From Protofrankia sp963555925 (GTDB taxonomy: Bacteria; Actinomycetota; Actinomycetes; Frankiales; Frankiaceae), in the NCBI GenBank assembly GCA_963555925.1, contig CAUVXJ010000060.1, forward strand, positions 17,444-81,443: DNA of 64,000 nt, given 5' to 3'. How positions within the stretch are numbered: position 1 is the first letter of the stretch; each line of letters starts with the position of its first letter. A program made the position numbers and the translations under genes. Of the stretch, positions 1 through 8,311 are shown in pieces. A model generated the notes under the pieces. The model was not told the DNA's origin. It saw only the letters and a program-made list of their open reading frames with translations, and did not search any database.

Positions 1-831
1 GCCGCCGCGGGCCAGGCTCTGCCAGGTGGAACTACCCTGCCGTTCGTGGCCGGGGATGTCCTGCACAACCAGCTGGGACAGGTCGATGGTGCTGTTCGCC
101 GCCACGTCGACGGCCTCGATCCCGGCCGCGGCGAACACCGCACGCGCCTCGTCCACCAGCGCGGCCGCCACCGCGTCACGCTGCTCACCTGGGGCGTAGA
201 GCACGTCGAGGTTGTAGGCCAGGTTGGCGAGCAGCTTGCCGGCCTTCCAACGGTCGATATCCTCGACAACCTGGACGGCGAACGAAGCCCGGCGCAGATC
301 CGCCGCGATGCGTTCCACCGTCGAGTCGCCCCCGCGCGTCGCGCGGCCGAGGAAGAAGGCTCCGATGATCGGCGCGCCCGGGGCCACGACCTCCCCGGGC
401 CGGCCGTGCGACGACGGAATCGCCACAACCGCGTCGATCACCGTGGCGAACCTGCGCAGCGCCGTCCGGGCGTTCTCGAGCCCGTTCTGCAGCAACAGGA
501 TCGTCAGCACCTCCGCGGCCGTGCGGACGGTGCCGTCTACCTCCACCGGCCGCCACGCCCACTGCGCCAGCAGCGCTTCGGAGTCCTGTGACTTGGTGGC
601 GAGCACCAGCACGTCGTCCACGTGCAGGTCGACCTCGTCCGGCCCGCCGGCGACGTCAAGGGAGACCCACCGGTCGGAGTCCGGCCGGATGTAGTGCAGG
701 CCCCGGGACCGCAACGCCTCGAGGTTGGCGCCTCTGGCCACGGCGACGACCCGATGCCCGGCCCCGCGCAGCTGCGCGGCGACGGTCGCGCCTACGGCAC
801 CTGCGCCGATGACGATGTACCTGGCGCTCAT
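1..831 (-). CDS. Ketopantoate reductase-like oxidoreductase (ApbA/PanE family), 3' end beyond window
   Basis: Reading leftward from the ATG at 831, the protein opens with the dinucleotide-binding motif MSARYIVIGAGAVGATVAAQ followed by the VVAVARG turn expected for NADPH binding. Further on come VLVLATKSQD, ILLLQNGLEN and VVAIPSSHG, all landmarks of the ApbA/PanE ketopantoate reductase fold, and DRWKAGKLLANLAYN, which carries the conserved lysine region of the C-terminal domain. The frame stays open to base 1, so the C-terminus is missing. Its ATG overlaps the stop of the upstream decayed ABC ATPase (ATGA at 828-831), implying a former operon. The family includes PanE and many uncharacterised reductases of 2-oxo acids; the exact substrate cannot be told. 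Confidence 0.8.
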   Translation of the reverse strand, partial: MSARYIVIGAGAVGATVAAQLRGAGHRVVAVARGANLEALRSRGLHYIRPDSDRWVSLDVAGGPDEVDLHVDDVLVLATKSQDSEALLAQWAWRPVEVDGTVRTAAEVLTILLLQNGLENARTALRRFATVIDAVVAIPSSHGRPGEVVAPGAPIIGAFFLGRATRGGDSTVERIAADLRRASFAVQVVEDIDRWKAGKLLANLAYNLDVLYAPGEQRDAVAAALVDEARAVFAAAGIEAVDVAANSTIDLSQLVVQDIPGHERQGSSTWQSLARGG

Positions 832-1250
832 GCGATCTCCTCGGGTCGTGATGGTGCGGCCAACGCGGCGGCGAAACGCTGCCCGGGGATGGCACCGAGC
901 AGCTCCCGGATGTGTTCCTGCTCAGGCGCGGCGAAAACGGCGGCTGTCGGCCCGCTTTCGACGACGCGGCCGCTGCGCAGCACGGCGACCTCGTGCGAAA
1001 GCCGGGCCACGACGGCAAGGTCGTGGGAAATGAAGAGGTAACCCACCCCGAGCTCCTCCTGCAGGCCGGTGAGCAGCGTCAGGATCTGATCCTGCACCGA
1101 GACGTCCAGCGCGGAGACGGGCTCGTCGAGGAAGACCAGTTCGGATTCGAGCGACAGCGCCCGGGCGACCTCGGTGAAGCGCGGGACGACGTGCCCGGAG
1201 TGCGACAGCGCCGGGGCGATCGCGATGAGGTGCCGGGTGGTCGTCGAGGT
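828..1250 (-). pseudogene. C-terminal remnant of Opp/Dpp-type ABC transporter ATPase
   Basis: The last about 130 residues read as an oligopeptide/dipeptide ABC ATPase: VARALSLESELVFLDEPVSA contains the Walker B and D-loop, followed by YLFISHDLAVVARLSHEVAV with the H-loop histidine and VLRSGRVVESGPTAAVFAAP. The Walker A P-loop, the Q-loop and the LSGGQ signature are absent; the residues before VARAL are unrelated, so the first half of the gene has been lost. An open frame continues upstream to about 1670 but does not look like transporter sequence. The stop overlaps the start of the ketopantoate reductase-like gene. A non-functional relic is by far the likeliest reading. Confidence 0.75.
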
Positions 1251-1587
1251 CCAGACCTTGCGGACGATGTCGATGTACTCGGCCTGGCGCGCATAGCGGT
1301 CAACCTTGTAACCGTGACACCGCCGGGCACTCTGATCCGGCCGCCCTCGCCGGATTCCATCGGGTGAACCGTCAGGGAGACACTCATCGATCAACAAATT
1401 GAGTACGAAAACGGCTGCAACAGCGACCGTTTGTTCACTCGGTTTCATGATCTGAAGGTGGCATGCCGCGCCGATCAGGCGATCTCGGTTTCGAACTCGG
1501 CGGGCATCGCCACGACCTGGACGGAGACGGCCTCGCTCCGGTGTTGTCCATCCCCGGAGTGAGGCCGACCGCCCAGCGGTCGTTCGG
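1251..1587. other. Gene-free spacer with decayed sequence
   Basis: This 337-bp stretch lies between the ATPase relic and the stop of the FAD oxidase. Long frames cross it on both strands but none has recognisable domains. It probably holds debris of the missing N-terminal half of the ATPase gene. No convincing promoter, terminator or RNA was seen. Confidence 0.4.
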
Positions 1588-3009
1588 TCACCGGGCCGGC
1601 GCGATGTTCTGGTTGACGTGGAAGTGGTTTCCGGGGTCGTACCGGGCCTTGACCTCGGCGAGCCGGTCATAGTTGCCGCGGTAGGAGGCGCGGACCCGGT
1701 CGGCTCCCTCGTCCATCATGAAGTTGACGTAGGCGCCTCCGGCCGAGGTCGGGTGCAGATCCCGCCAGTACCGCTTCGCCCAGTCGCTGATGAGGTCGGC
1801 GTTGGCCGGGTCCGGGTCGACCCCGACGATGACCCCGGCCCAGCCGCCGTTGCGGTAGGCGAATGCAGTGGCGTCGTCGGGCACCCGCATCGCCGCCCCG
1901 TCGATGGGATAGAGGTGCATGGTCGAGTGACCGGTGGGCAGCAGGGCGCCGTACGTGAGGTGCACGTCGATGGCCCGCTCGGAGATCTCGTTGAAGAAGT
2001 CCGCGCGCCAGTACCACTGCAGGCCCGCCGGGTAGAGGCCGTCGAACGCGCTCTGCAGCACCGTGAAGGGCATCGGATGGAGACCGACGAGCAGCGGTGA
2101 ACCGAACTCGCGGATCGGGGCCAGCACCTCGTCGGCGGAGTCGTGGGAGCCCGTGTAGCACCAGACGATGGCGCAGGCCTTGCGACCCCACAGGTGTTCG
2201 GGAAACGGCGGCGCGGGTGGGATCGTGATCAGGCCGAGCCAGCCGCTCAGTTCCTCGGGAAGCGAGGGCAACAGCTCGCGATACCACCGCATCACCTCGG
2301 CGGTGTCCGCCAGGTCGTACAGCACCGGTCCGCCGATGACGACTCCATGGTCGCCGATCTCGTGGCAGGCGAAGCGGAACGAGGTGACCACGCCGAAGTT
2401 TCCACCGCCGCCGCGCAGTGCCCAGAACAGATCTGGATGGGAGGTGGGGCTCGCGGTGACGAAGGTTCCGTCGGCGAGCACCACGTCCGCCGACAGCAGG
2501 TTGTCGACCGTCAGGCCGAACCGCCGGGTCAGGTAGCCCACCCCGCCGCCGAGGGTGAGTCCCCCGACTCCGGTCGACGCGATGAAGCCCGATGGCGTGG
2601 CCATCCCGAACGCCACCGTCGCGTGGTCGACGTCGCCCCACGTGCAGCCGCCGTCCACGCGCACCGTGTGGCCGGCGGGGTCCACCGTCGTGCTGCGCAT
2701 GGCGGACAGGTCGATGACGAGCGCGTCGTCCCAGACCCCGAGCCCGCCGGCGTTGTGTCCGCCACCGCGTACCGCGAGATCGATCCCGTGCTCGCGGGCG
2801 AACCGGACGCAGGTGATGACATCGGCGACGTCAGCGCAGCGGGCGATCGCCGCGGGCCGGCGGTCGATCATGGCGTTGTAGACGGCCCGTGCCGAGTCGT
2901 AGGCCGGGTCGCCGGGCCGGATCGTCGGCCCACGCAGGGTCGCGGCCAGCTCGGCGTAGTCGGGTCCGGGCTGTTGCCCGGCCCGGGGGGATGAGGTCGT
3001 CCCGGTCAT
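1588..3009 (-). CDS. FAD-linked oxidase, berberine-bridge-enzyme type (PCMH + BBE domains)
   Basis: The 473-residue protein has the PCMH-type FAD-binding domain in its first half: LAVRGGGHNAGGLGVWDDAL includes the histidine that in this family is linked covalently to FAD, and VGGLTLGGGVGYLTRRFGLT is the second FAD motif. In the latter the cysteine used by bicovalent members is not present, so single covalent attachment is expected. The C-terminus YDRLAEVKARYDPGNHFHVN is the BBE motif. Such enzymes oxidise sugars, alkaloid-like or polyketide substrates with oxygen, making peroxide. It lies 57 bp downstream of the SARP regulator on the same strand, so the two may be co-transcribed. Substrate unknown. 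Confidence 0.88.
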   Translation of the reverse strand: MTGTTSSPRAGQQPGPDYAELAATLRGPTIRPGDPAYDSARAVYNAMIDRRPAAIARCADVADVITCVRFAREHGIDLAVRGGGHNAGGLGVWDDALVIDLSAMRSTTVDPAGHTVRVDGGCTWGDVDHATVAFGMATPSGFIASTGVGGLTLGGGVGYLTRRFGLTVDNLLSADVVLADGTFVTASPTSHPDLFWALRGGGGNFGVVTSFRFACHEIGDHGVVIGGPVLYDLADTAEVMRWYRELLPSLPEELSGWLGLITIPPAPPFPEHLWGRKACAIVWCYTGSHDSADEVLAPIREFGSPLLVGLHPMPFTVLQSAFDGLYPAGLQWYWRADFFNEISERAIDVHLTYGALLPTGHSTMHLYPIDGAAMRVPDDATAFAYRNGGWAGVIVGVDPDPANADLISDWAKRYWRDLHPTSAGGAYVNFMMDEGADRVRASYRGNYDRLAEVKARYDPGNHFHVNQNIAPAR

Positions 3010-3066
3010 GGTGTCGCCTTTCGGTACGGCGGCGGCTCCCCTGCGAGTCGCCAGCTGCCGGCGACG

Positions 3067-6000
3067 CTAGACAGGGGGGCGTTCGCTCAGCGTTCGCCCC
3101 GACCACCGACCACCGGGGGCGCGAACGCCGCTGTCCGGGCTGCGAATGCCCCGGGCGGCGAGGTCGGCGTCGCACCGCGCCTGCAACGTCCGGCTGAGCT
3201 GGTCGGCGGCGAGGTCGGCCGCCCGGCGCAGCATCGGCACGGCGGTCTGGTCCGGTTCCAGGCTGGCGCGCATGCGCAGGACCTCCGGCAGCCACCAACG
3301 ATCGTCGTGCTGCTGCGCGGCGAGCCGCGCCGCGTCCAGGATGCCGCGTGCGGCCTCGGCGTGTCCGCAGCCGATCTGCACCTGCGCGAGCAGCGACAGC
3401 CAGTACGACATCCGGGTGCGCGCTCCCTGCGTGCGCAGCCGACTGACCGCCTGCTGGATTGCGGCGATGCCCCGCTCGTCGCCGGTCGCCCAGCCGGTGA
3501 GGATGGCGGCCCACTCGCGGTAGTAGGCGAACTCGTAGCGTCGGCAGAGCTCGTCCAGCTCCTTCGCCGCTGTGGCCAGTGACGCCCGGTCTCCCCGGAG
3601 CTGATGCGTCAGCGCCGCGTAGGCCAGGGCCACCGTGAGGCTATAGGGGTGGTCGGCCGCCCGGCCTCGCTCGACCGCCTCGTCGCAGCGGGAAAGCGCC
3701 CGGGCGTCGTCGCCGAGCAGCCAGTGCGCGTGGGCGGCCCAGGCCATGGCGTGGACATCGGTGCGGGTCCCCACGATCAGCGAGACGCCGTCTGGTACCA
3801 GGTTGTAGGCGCGGTCGAAGTGGGTGATCGCCGTGGCGTGCCGGCCGAGGCTGGTGGCCGATCCGGCGTAGGCGAAGTGCGCCTGCCCTGCGAGGTCAGG
3901 GTCGGCTTCGGCGAGGGCGAGCGCACGCGTCGCCAGCTCGTGGGCCTGCGCGGTATGACCTTGGACGAAGCGGACCGTGAACAACCCGATCAGGCTGGTG
4001 AGCAGCGCGTGCGGCCGAGACAGCCGCTCGGCGAGGGCGACCGAGCGTTCCAACGTGGACTGCACCTCGGGCGAGGAATAGCCGTGCACCGCGTTGAGCG
4101 GGCCGGTCATCGCCTGGGCCACGTCCAGTTCGCGTTCGTCGCGGTCGAGCCCGGGTGGCAGCTGGGCGATCAGCTCCAGGCACCGGGCGTGGTGGCGGAT
4201 CGCCTCCGCGTTCGCGAACACCCGCGCGGACGCCTCGGCGGCCCGGCCGAAGTAGTGCAGGGCGCGGTCCGGTCGTCCGCCGCGATGGTACTGCTCGGCG
4301 AGCTGCGCGGCCGCCTCGTCGAGGTCTGTCGCGTGGAGCAGCTCGAGTCCCTGGGCCAGGCGGCGATGCAGCAACCATCGGCGCGGTGGACTGACCAGCC
4401 CGTACGCGGCGTCGCGCAGCAGATCGTGCGAGAAGTCGTAGCCACCGCCCTGGCCACCGCCGTGGCCACCGCCCTGTTCGGTCACGATCCGGCGCCGCCA
4501 CAGCTCGTCCACTGCCTGCACCAGGGCGTCCGCGTCGAGATCGCTGGCCTCGCACAGCAGGTCCAGGCTGAAGTCGCGGCCGAGGGCTGCGGCGAGCGCG
4601 GCCACCTCACGCGCGGACGGAGACGACTGCTCCAGCCGGCGGTGCAGGATAGCCCGCAGGTTGGGCAGCGCCACCGGCTCGCCGGGGGCCAGCGAGCCGC
4701 GCGCGGCCTCCACCACGAACAGCGGATAGCCTCCGGTGGCCGCGTGCAGGACCCCCGCCTCCGCCGCGGTCACCGGGCGGCCGAGCAGCGACGCCGTCAA
4801 CGCGGCGGTGCCGGTGGGGTCCAACGGTGCCAGGGAAAGGTCGGTGACCAGCCTCGCCGATCTCCATGCCCGCAGTGACGCGGCGACCTCCGCGTTGTGG
4901 TCCAGTTCATCGGCCCGGACCGTTGCGGCGACGAGCAGCGGGGCGTGGCCGGCGAAGCGGAGCAGGAAGGTCAGCCAGGCCACCGTCTCCTGATCGCACC
5001 ACTGTAGGTCGTCGAGCACGAGCAGGGTCCGACGTCCGGTCGACAGCACCGCCCGGGCGAGCCCTTCGAAGAAGCGGTGGCGCTGCCAGGCGTCGGCCAT
5101 CGGGTGCGAGCCCGCCGGCGCCGGTGGCGACGGCGCCGGCGGCGCCCGTCCCGCGCCGGGGGCAGGTGTCACCTCGCCCGTCTCGGCGACGTTGGTCGAG
5201 GCCCGCGGCACCAGCCGTTCGACCTCGATCCGCCACACCGGGTCCAACCGTTCGACGCCCGACCGGAGGTCGCCGGCCCGCAGCCACTCCGCCACCGGTG
5301 CGAGCGCGAGACGCCCGGCCGACCCGAAGCACCGCGTTGTGGCGACGGCCGCCCCACTGTCACGGGCGATGGCGGCAAGCTCGGCAACCAGCCTGCTCTT
5401 TCCGACCCCCGCCTGCCCGGACACCACCACCAGCCCACCGCGCCCGGCGGTCGCCTGTCGCCATCTACGCACCAGCAGTGCCGCCTCACCGTCCCGGCCG
5501 ACGAAGCCCACCCCGGCCGCACCCGACCGTCTGGGCCGTCGATCCGTTGGCACCCGGTCGGTTGGCACCCGGTCGGTTGGCACCCGGTCGGTTGGCACCC
5601 GGTCGGGTTGCGGAGCGCCGCGCCGCCCGAAGAGCCGCTCGACCACCCTCGTGATCTCCGGGCCGGGGCCGACCCCGAGCTCCTGTTCGAGCACGGATGC
5701 GCAGCGGTGGTAGGTGCGCATCACGGCCCCGCGGTCCCCGGACTCGGCCTGCAATTCCATCAGGACGCGGTACCCGACCTCGTCCAGCGGCTCCAGCTCG
5801 ACGCGACGGCGGGTGACCTCGATCGCGCGGACGCGGTCGCCGGATTCGCGCCACCCGCGGACGGCCTCGTCGCACAGCTCCACGCATTCCCGGCACAGCA
5901 GCTCACGCTGATCGAGAACCCAGTCGTCGTACATCCCGGGCAGCAGCTCGCCTCGGTACTCGGCGATCGCCGCCGCCGCGTGCCGCAGGAAACCGGCGTG

Positions 6001-6354
6001 GTCACCCGCCGACCGGGCCGCCGCCGCCGCCAGCCGCTCCGTCCGGAAGACGCGGACGTCGACCCGGCATGTCGGGGTGTCCCGCCAGGTCAATGCCGTC
6101 GGCTCCACCACCAGGGAGGGGCTTTCACCTATCGCGAGGCGCAGGTTGTGCAGCTCTCGCCGCAGGTTCGTGCGCGCCTGGGCCTCGTTCGAGTCCGGCC
6201 AGAAGACGCCGGCCAGGTGCTGTCTGTTTTGCGACACCTCCGCGTGCAGGACGAGGTACGCCAGCAACGCGATGGACCGCGGTGACGGCGAGCGTCCCCC
6301 GACCCTCGCACCGCCCGCGACACGCTGTTCGCTCAGCAGACGTACGTCCAACAT
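3067..6354 (-). CDS. SARP-type regulator: winged helix + BTAD + AAA ATPase + TPR
   Basis: This 1095-residue protein begins with an OmpR-like winged helix (about 1-100; SIALLAYLVLHAEVSQNRQH), then a bacterial transcriptional activator domain (about 100-245; YRGELLPGMYDDWVLDQREL). A low-complexity linker of VPTDR repeats leads into an ATPase module with Walker A GQAGVGKSRLVAEL and Walker B TLLVLDDLQWCDQ. The last 450 residues are helical TPR-like repeats. No C-terminal LuxR helix-turn-helix is visible, so DNA binding should be N-terminal. Proteins of this build are large ATP-dependent activators, often of secondary metabolism or transport. It is followed by the FAD oxidase, a plausible target. 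A GGGHGGGQGGG tract interrupts the region near residue 635. Confidence 0.88.
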   Translation of the reverse strand: MLDVRLLSEQRVAGGARVGGRSPSPRSIALLAYLVLHAEVSQNRQHLAGVFWPDSNEAQARTNLRRELHNLRLAIGESPSLVVEPTALTWRDTPTCRVDVRVFRTERLAAAAARSAGDHAGFLRHAAAAIAEYRGELLPGMYDDWVLDQRELLCRECVELCDEAVRGWRESGDRVRAIEVTRRRVELEPLDEVGYRVLMELQAESGDRGAVMRTYHRCASVLEQELGVGPGPEITRVVERLFGRRGAPQPDRVPTDRVPTDRVPTDRVPTDRRPRRSGAAGVGFVGRDGEAALLVRRWRQATAGRGGLVVVSGQAGVGKSRLVAELAAIARDSGAAVATTRCFGSAGRLALAPVAEWLRAGDLRSGVERLDPVWRIEVERLVPRASTNVAETGEVTPAPGAGRAPPAPSPPAPAGSHPMADAWQRHRFFEGLARAVLSTGRRTLLVLDDLQWCDQETVAWLTFLLRFAGHAPLLVAATVRADELDHNAEVAASLRAWRSARLVTDLSLAPLDPTGTAALTASLLGRPVTAAEAGVLHAATGGYPLFVVEAARGSLAPGEPVALPNLRAILHRRLEQSSPSAREVAALAAALGRDFSLDLLCEASDLDADALVQAVDELWRRRIVTEQGGGHGGGQGGGYDFSHDLLRDAAYGLVSPPRRWLLHRRLAQGLELLHATDLDEAAAQLAEQYHRGGRPDRALHYFGRAAEASARVFANAEAIRHHARCLELIAQLPPGLDRDERELDVAQAMTGPLNAVHGYSSPEVQSTLERSVALAERLSRPHALLTSLIGLFTVRFVQGHTAQAHELATRALALAEADPDLAGQAHFAYAGSATSLGRHATAITHFDRAYNLVPDGVSLIVGTRTDVHAMAWAAHAHWLLGDDARALSRCDEAVERGRAADHPYSLTVALAYAALTHQLRGDRASLATAAKELDELCRRYEFAYYREWAAILTGWATGDERGIAAIQQAVSRLRTQGARTRMSYWLSLLAQVQIGCGHAEAARGILDAARLAAQQHDDRWWLPEVLRMRASLEPDQTAVPMLRRAADLAADQLSRTLQARCDADLAARGIRSPDSGVRAPGGRWSGRTLSERPPV
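5546..5605 (-). repeat. Coding minisatellite, four perfect 15-bp units
   Basis: Four identical tandem copies of GTTGGCACCCGGTCG (plus-strand reading) encode a repeated VPTDR pentapeptide in the linker between the BTAD and ATPase domains of the SARP regulator. Copy-number change would keep the frame. Confidence 0.95.
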
Positions 6355-6504
6355 GGCCAGAACCCTCTCCCGCCAGCAGCCTCATGGCTAGGGGTCGTCA
6401 CCGCCGTACCGGACAGCGATGCGGTCCGCGCACACCAGAACTGCACGAAGGCCGCATCGCTGTACAGCGGAGCCGCCGTCCCGCGGCGGTCCGGTGGGCA
6501 GAGC

Positions 6505-6545
6505 CTCACCGGTACCGACGGGACACAACCGTCGGTACCGGTGAG
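6505..6545 (-). terminator. Perfect 17-bp stem-loop downstream of sod
   Basis: CTCACCGGTACCGACGG (6505-6521) is repeated as its exact reverse complement at 6529-6545 with a 7-nt loop. It sits 68 bp past the stop of the leftward superoxide dismutase gene and before the SARP gene, a suitable place for a U-tract-less actinobacterial terminator. The stem contains two GGTACC palindromes. A regulatory site for the SARP promoter is an alternative. Confidence 0.6.
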
Positions 6546-6612
6546 ATGGCACGCAGCCTCGGGTGTCGCCGCCCACCGGTGGCGGTCACCCGCAGCCCTG
6601 CCACGGCCGGAA

Positions 6613-7224
6613 TCAGGCGGAGCGTGCTTGCCGGGCTGCGGTGTAGCGGACTGCGACGTCGGCCCAGTTGACGATGGTCCACAGGGCGGTCGCGTAGTCG
6701 GCCTTGACGTTCTTGTACTGCAGGTAGAAAGCGTGCTCCCAGGCGTCGAAGACCAGCAGTGGGGTGCTGCCGATCCCGATGCTGTTCTGGTGGTCGTAGA
6801 CCTGCTCGATCAGCAGCCGGTCGGCGACCGGCTCGTATGACAGCACGCCCCAACCGGAGCCCTGCACGGTGGTGGTCGCGGCAGTGAGCTGGGCCTTGAA
6901 GGCGTCGAACGAGCCGAAGTCGGCGCTGACGGCGTCGGCGAGGGCGCCATCGGGCTTGTCCCCGCCGTCCGGGGAGAGGTTCTGCCAGTAGATCGAGTGC
7001 AGGACATGCCCGGAGACGTTGAACGCGAGGGTCTTCTCCAGACCGACGATGGCGCCGAAGTCACCCTTGTCGCGGGCTTCGGCGAGCTTGTCCAACGTGG
7101 TGTTGGCGCCGGCGACGTAGGCGGCATGGTGCTTGTCGTGGTGAAGTTCGAGGATCTCGCCGCTGATCGCCGGTTCAAGGGCAGCGTAGTCGTAGGGCAG
7201 GTCGGGCAGGCTGTAGGTCGCCAC
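6613..7224 (-). CDS. sodA: Superoxide dismutase, Fe/Mn family
   Basis: The 203-residue protein has normal length and all four metal ligands of the Fe/Mn family: H28 in ELHHDKHHAAYV, H76 in NVSGHVLHSIYW, and D160 and H164 in VFDAWEHAFYLQYKN. No signal peptide is seen, so it acts in the cytoplasm, converting superoxide to peroxide and oxygen. A GAGAGGA ribosome site lies just before the ATG. It is monocistronic, with a hairpin terminator behind it. Whether iron, manganese or either metal is used cannot be settled from sequence alone; the symbol is given by family convention. Confidence 0.92.
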   Translation of the reverse strand: MATYSLPDLPYDYAALEPAISGEILELHHDKHHAAYVAGANTTLDKLAEARDKGDFGAIVGLEKTLAFNVSGHVLHSIYWQNLSPDGGDKPDGALADAVSADFGSFDAFKAQLTAATTTVQGSGWGVLSYEPVADRLLIEQVYDHQNSIGIGSTPLLVFDAWEHAFYLQYKNVKADYATALWTIVNWADVAVRYTAARQARSA

Positions 7225-7656
7225 GGACGTGGAGTCCTCTCATCAGGGTGAGGAACGGGATATGTACAGGAAGAACCGCTACCGGTCTGTTCCTGGCTCT
7301 GCTCTGGCCAGTCTGGACCGTTCGGTGTGCGATCAGTCAGACCGGCGGGTTGGTGACGTAGGCGTGCCGGATCGCGGCCGGCACGTCCCGCGGCCCGTCG
7401 TCCGGCCCGGGCCGTTGTGGGCGGTCATCACCTCGATCGTCACGGGCAGGCATGCCCCGGGAGCACTTCCGCCGTCACGCATCGACCGCTCCCTCTCCGG
7501 CGCCGCCTGACAACCATGCGTTGCGGCCTCACCCAACGCCATGGTGGAATCCCTGTGGCGTGGTGGCACACTGGTCGTGGTGAAGCCATCAGGAAACCGT
7601 AGCTCTGTCGACGTCCCAGCTCCACGCACCTCGGCCTACGCCGACGAGGACTGCCA
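7225..7656. promoter_or_regulatory. Divergent intergenic region sod / couR with a CouR-type half box
   Basis: This 432-bp region separates sod (leftward) from the MarR gene (rightward). At 7590-7599 it contains CAGGAAACCG, matching nine of ten positions of the CAGGAAACCT core found before the transporter and dehydrogenase genes, so autoregulation of the MarR gene is likely. A GAGGA ribosome site at 7646-7650 precedes the GTG at 7657. No coding gene is supported in between. Confidence 0.6.
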
Positions 7657-8145
7657 GTGCCCAATGCCCGATCGACTCGCGCCGCGCCGGCGGGTAGCTC
7701 GCGCAGCGCGCAGCGCGCCGAGCCGACATTGCTCTATGTGATGAAACAGGTTGAGCTGGTGGTCCGCTCGCACCTGGACGAGATCTTCCGACCGATCGGA
7801 CTGACCGCCCTGCAGTACACGGCGTTGACGGTGCTGGAACGGCACCCGGACATGTCCTCGGCGCAACTCGCCCGCAACTCCTTCGTCACGGCGCAAACCA
7901 TGGCCGACATGGTGACCGCCCTGCAGGAGCGTGGCCTGATCGAGCGACATCGCGATCCCGACGACCGCCGGCGCCTGGTGCTGGCTCTCACACCCGATGG
8001 GCGGGAACTGCTGGGCCGCCACCGGGACAAGGTCAGCGACCTGGAGGCCGAGATGCTCGCCGGGGTGACCGAGGAGCAGGCCGCCGAGCTGCGGCGGGTC
8101 CTGCTGCTCTGCCGCGCCAACCTGGTCGGGCACCCGCCGCACTGA
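7657..8145 (+). CDS. couR: MarR-family repressor, probable CouR-type hydroxycinnamoyl-CoA sensor
   Basis: The 162-residue protein is a MarR winged helix: YTALTVLERHPDMSSAQLAR, then the recognition helix in FVTAQTMADMVTALQERGLI, then the wing RHRDPDDRRRLVLALTPDG. It heads a set of genes (importer, SDR, amidohydrolase, CoA ligase, MaoC hydratase) that matches, in content, the cou/phd operons of Rhodococcus and Corynebacterium, where the MarR protein CouR is released from DNA by p-coumaroyl-CoA. CAGGAAACC boxes lie before this gene and before the next two transcription starts. The start is GTG with GAGGA six bases upstream. Function is inferred from context. Confidence 0.8.
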   Translation: MPNARSTRAAPAGSSRSAQRAEPTLLYVMKQVELVVRSHLDEIFRPIGLTALQYTALTVLERHPDMSSAQLARNSFVTAQTMADMVTALQERGLIERHRDPDDRRRLVLALTPDGRELLGRHRDKVSDLEAEMLAGVTEEQAAELRRVLLLCRANLVGHPPH

Positions 8146-8165
8146 GTGGGGCCGTCAGCGTAGGC

Positions 8166-8191
8166 GGAGGGGAGGGGAGGGGAGGGGAGGG
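8166..8191 (+). other. G-rich tract (GGGGA)n, G-quadruplex candidate
   Basis: Just past the couR stop the plus strand has five consecutive runs of three or four G separated by single A. Four-tract G-quadruplex folding is possible in DNA or in the couR 3' mRNA, immediately before the operator of the transporter gene. Confidence 0.5.
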
Positions 8192-8203
8192 AGATTAGAC
8201 CGT

Positions 8204-8236
8204 CAGGTTTCCTGCTAAAAACCATCAGGAAACCTG
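8204..8236 (+). promoter_or_regulatory. Double palindromic operator upstream of couT
   Basis: CAGGTTTCCTG (8204-8214) and CAGGAAACCTG (8226-8236) are exact reverse complements, and each is itself a CAGG-N3-CCTG palindrome. Centres are 22 bp apart, about two helical turns, fitting two dimers of a MarR repressor on one DNA face. The site precedes the importer start at 8312. Confidence 0.8.
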
Positions 8237-8311
8237 TACGTCGCACGATTCGTGTGGCACGCTTCACACCCAGCCGAACCCACCGGCACACGGACGCTGG
8301 AGGCCACCCGA

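Noticed and set aside
828..1670. Intact 280-residue ABC ATPase
   Set aside because: Walker A and the signature motif are absent and the N-terminal half has no family resemblance, so it is called a relic.
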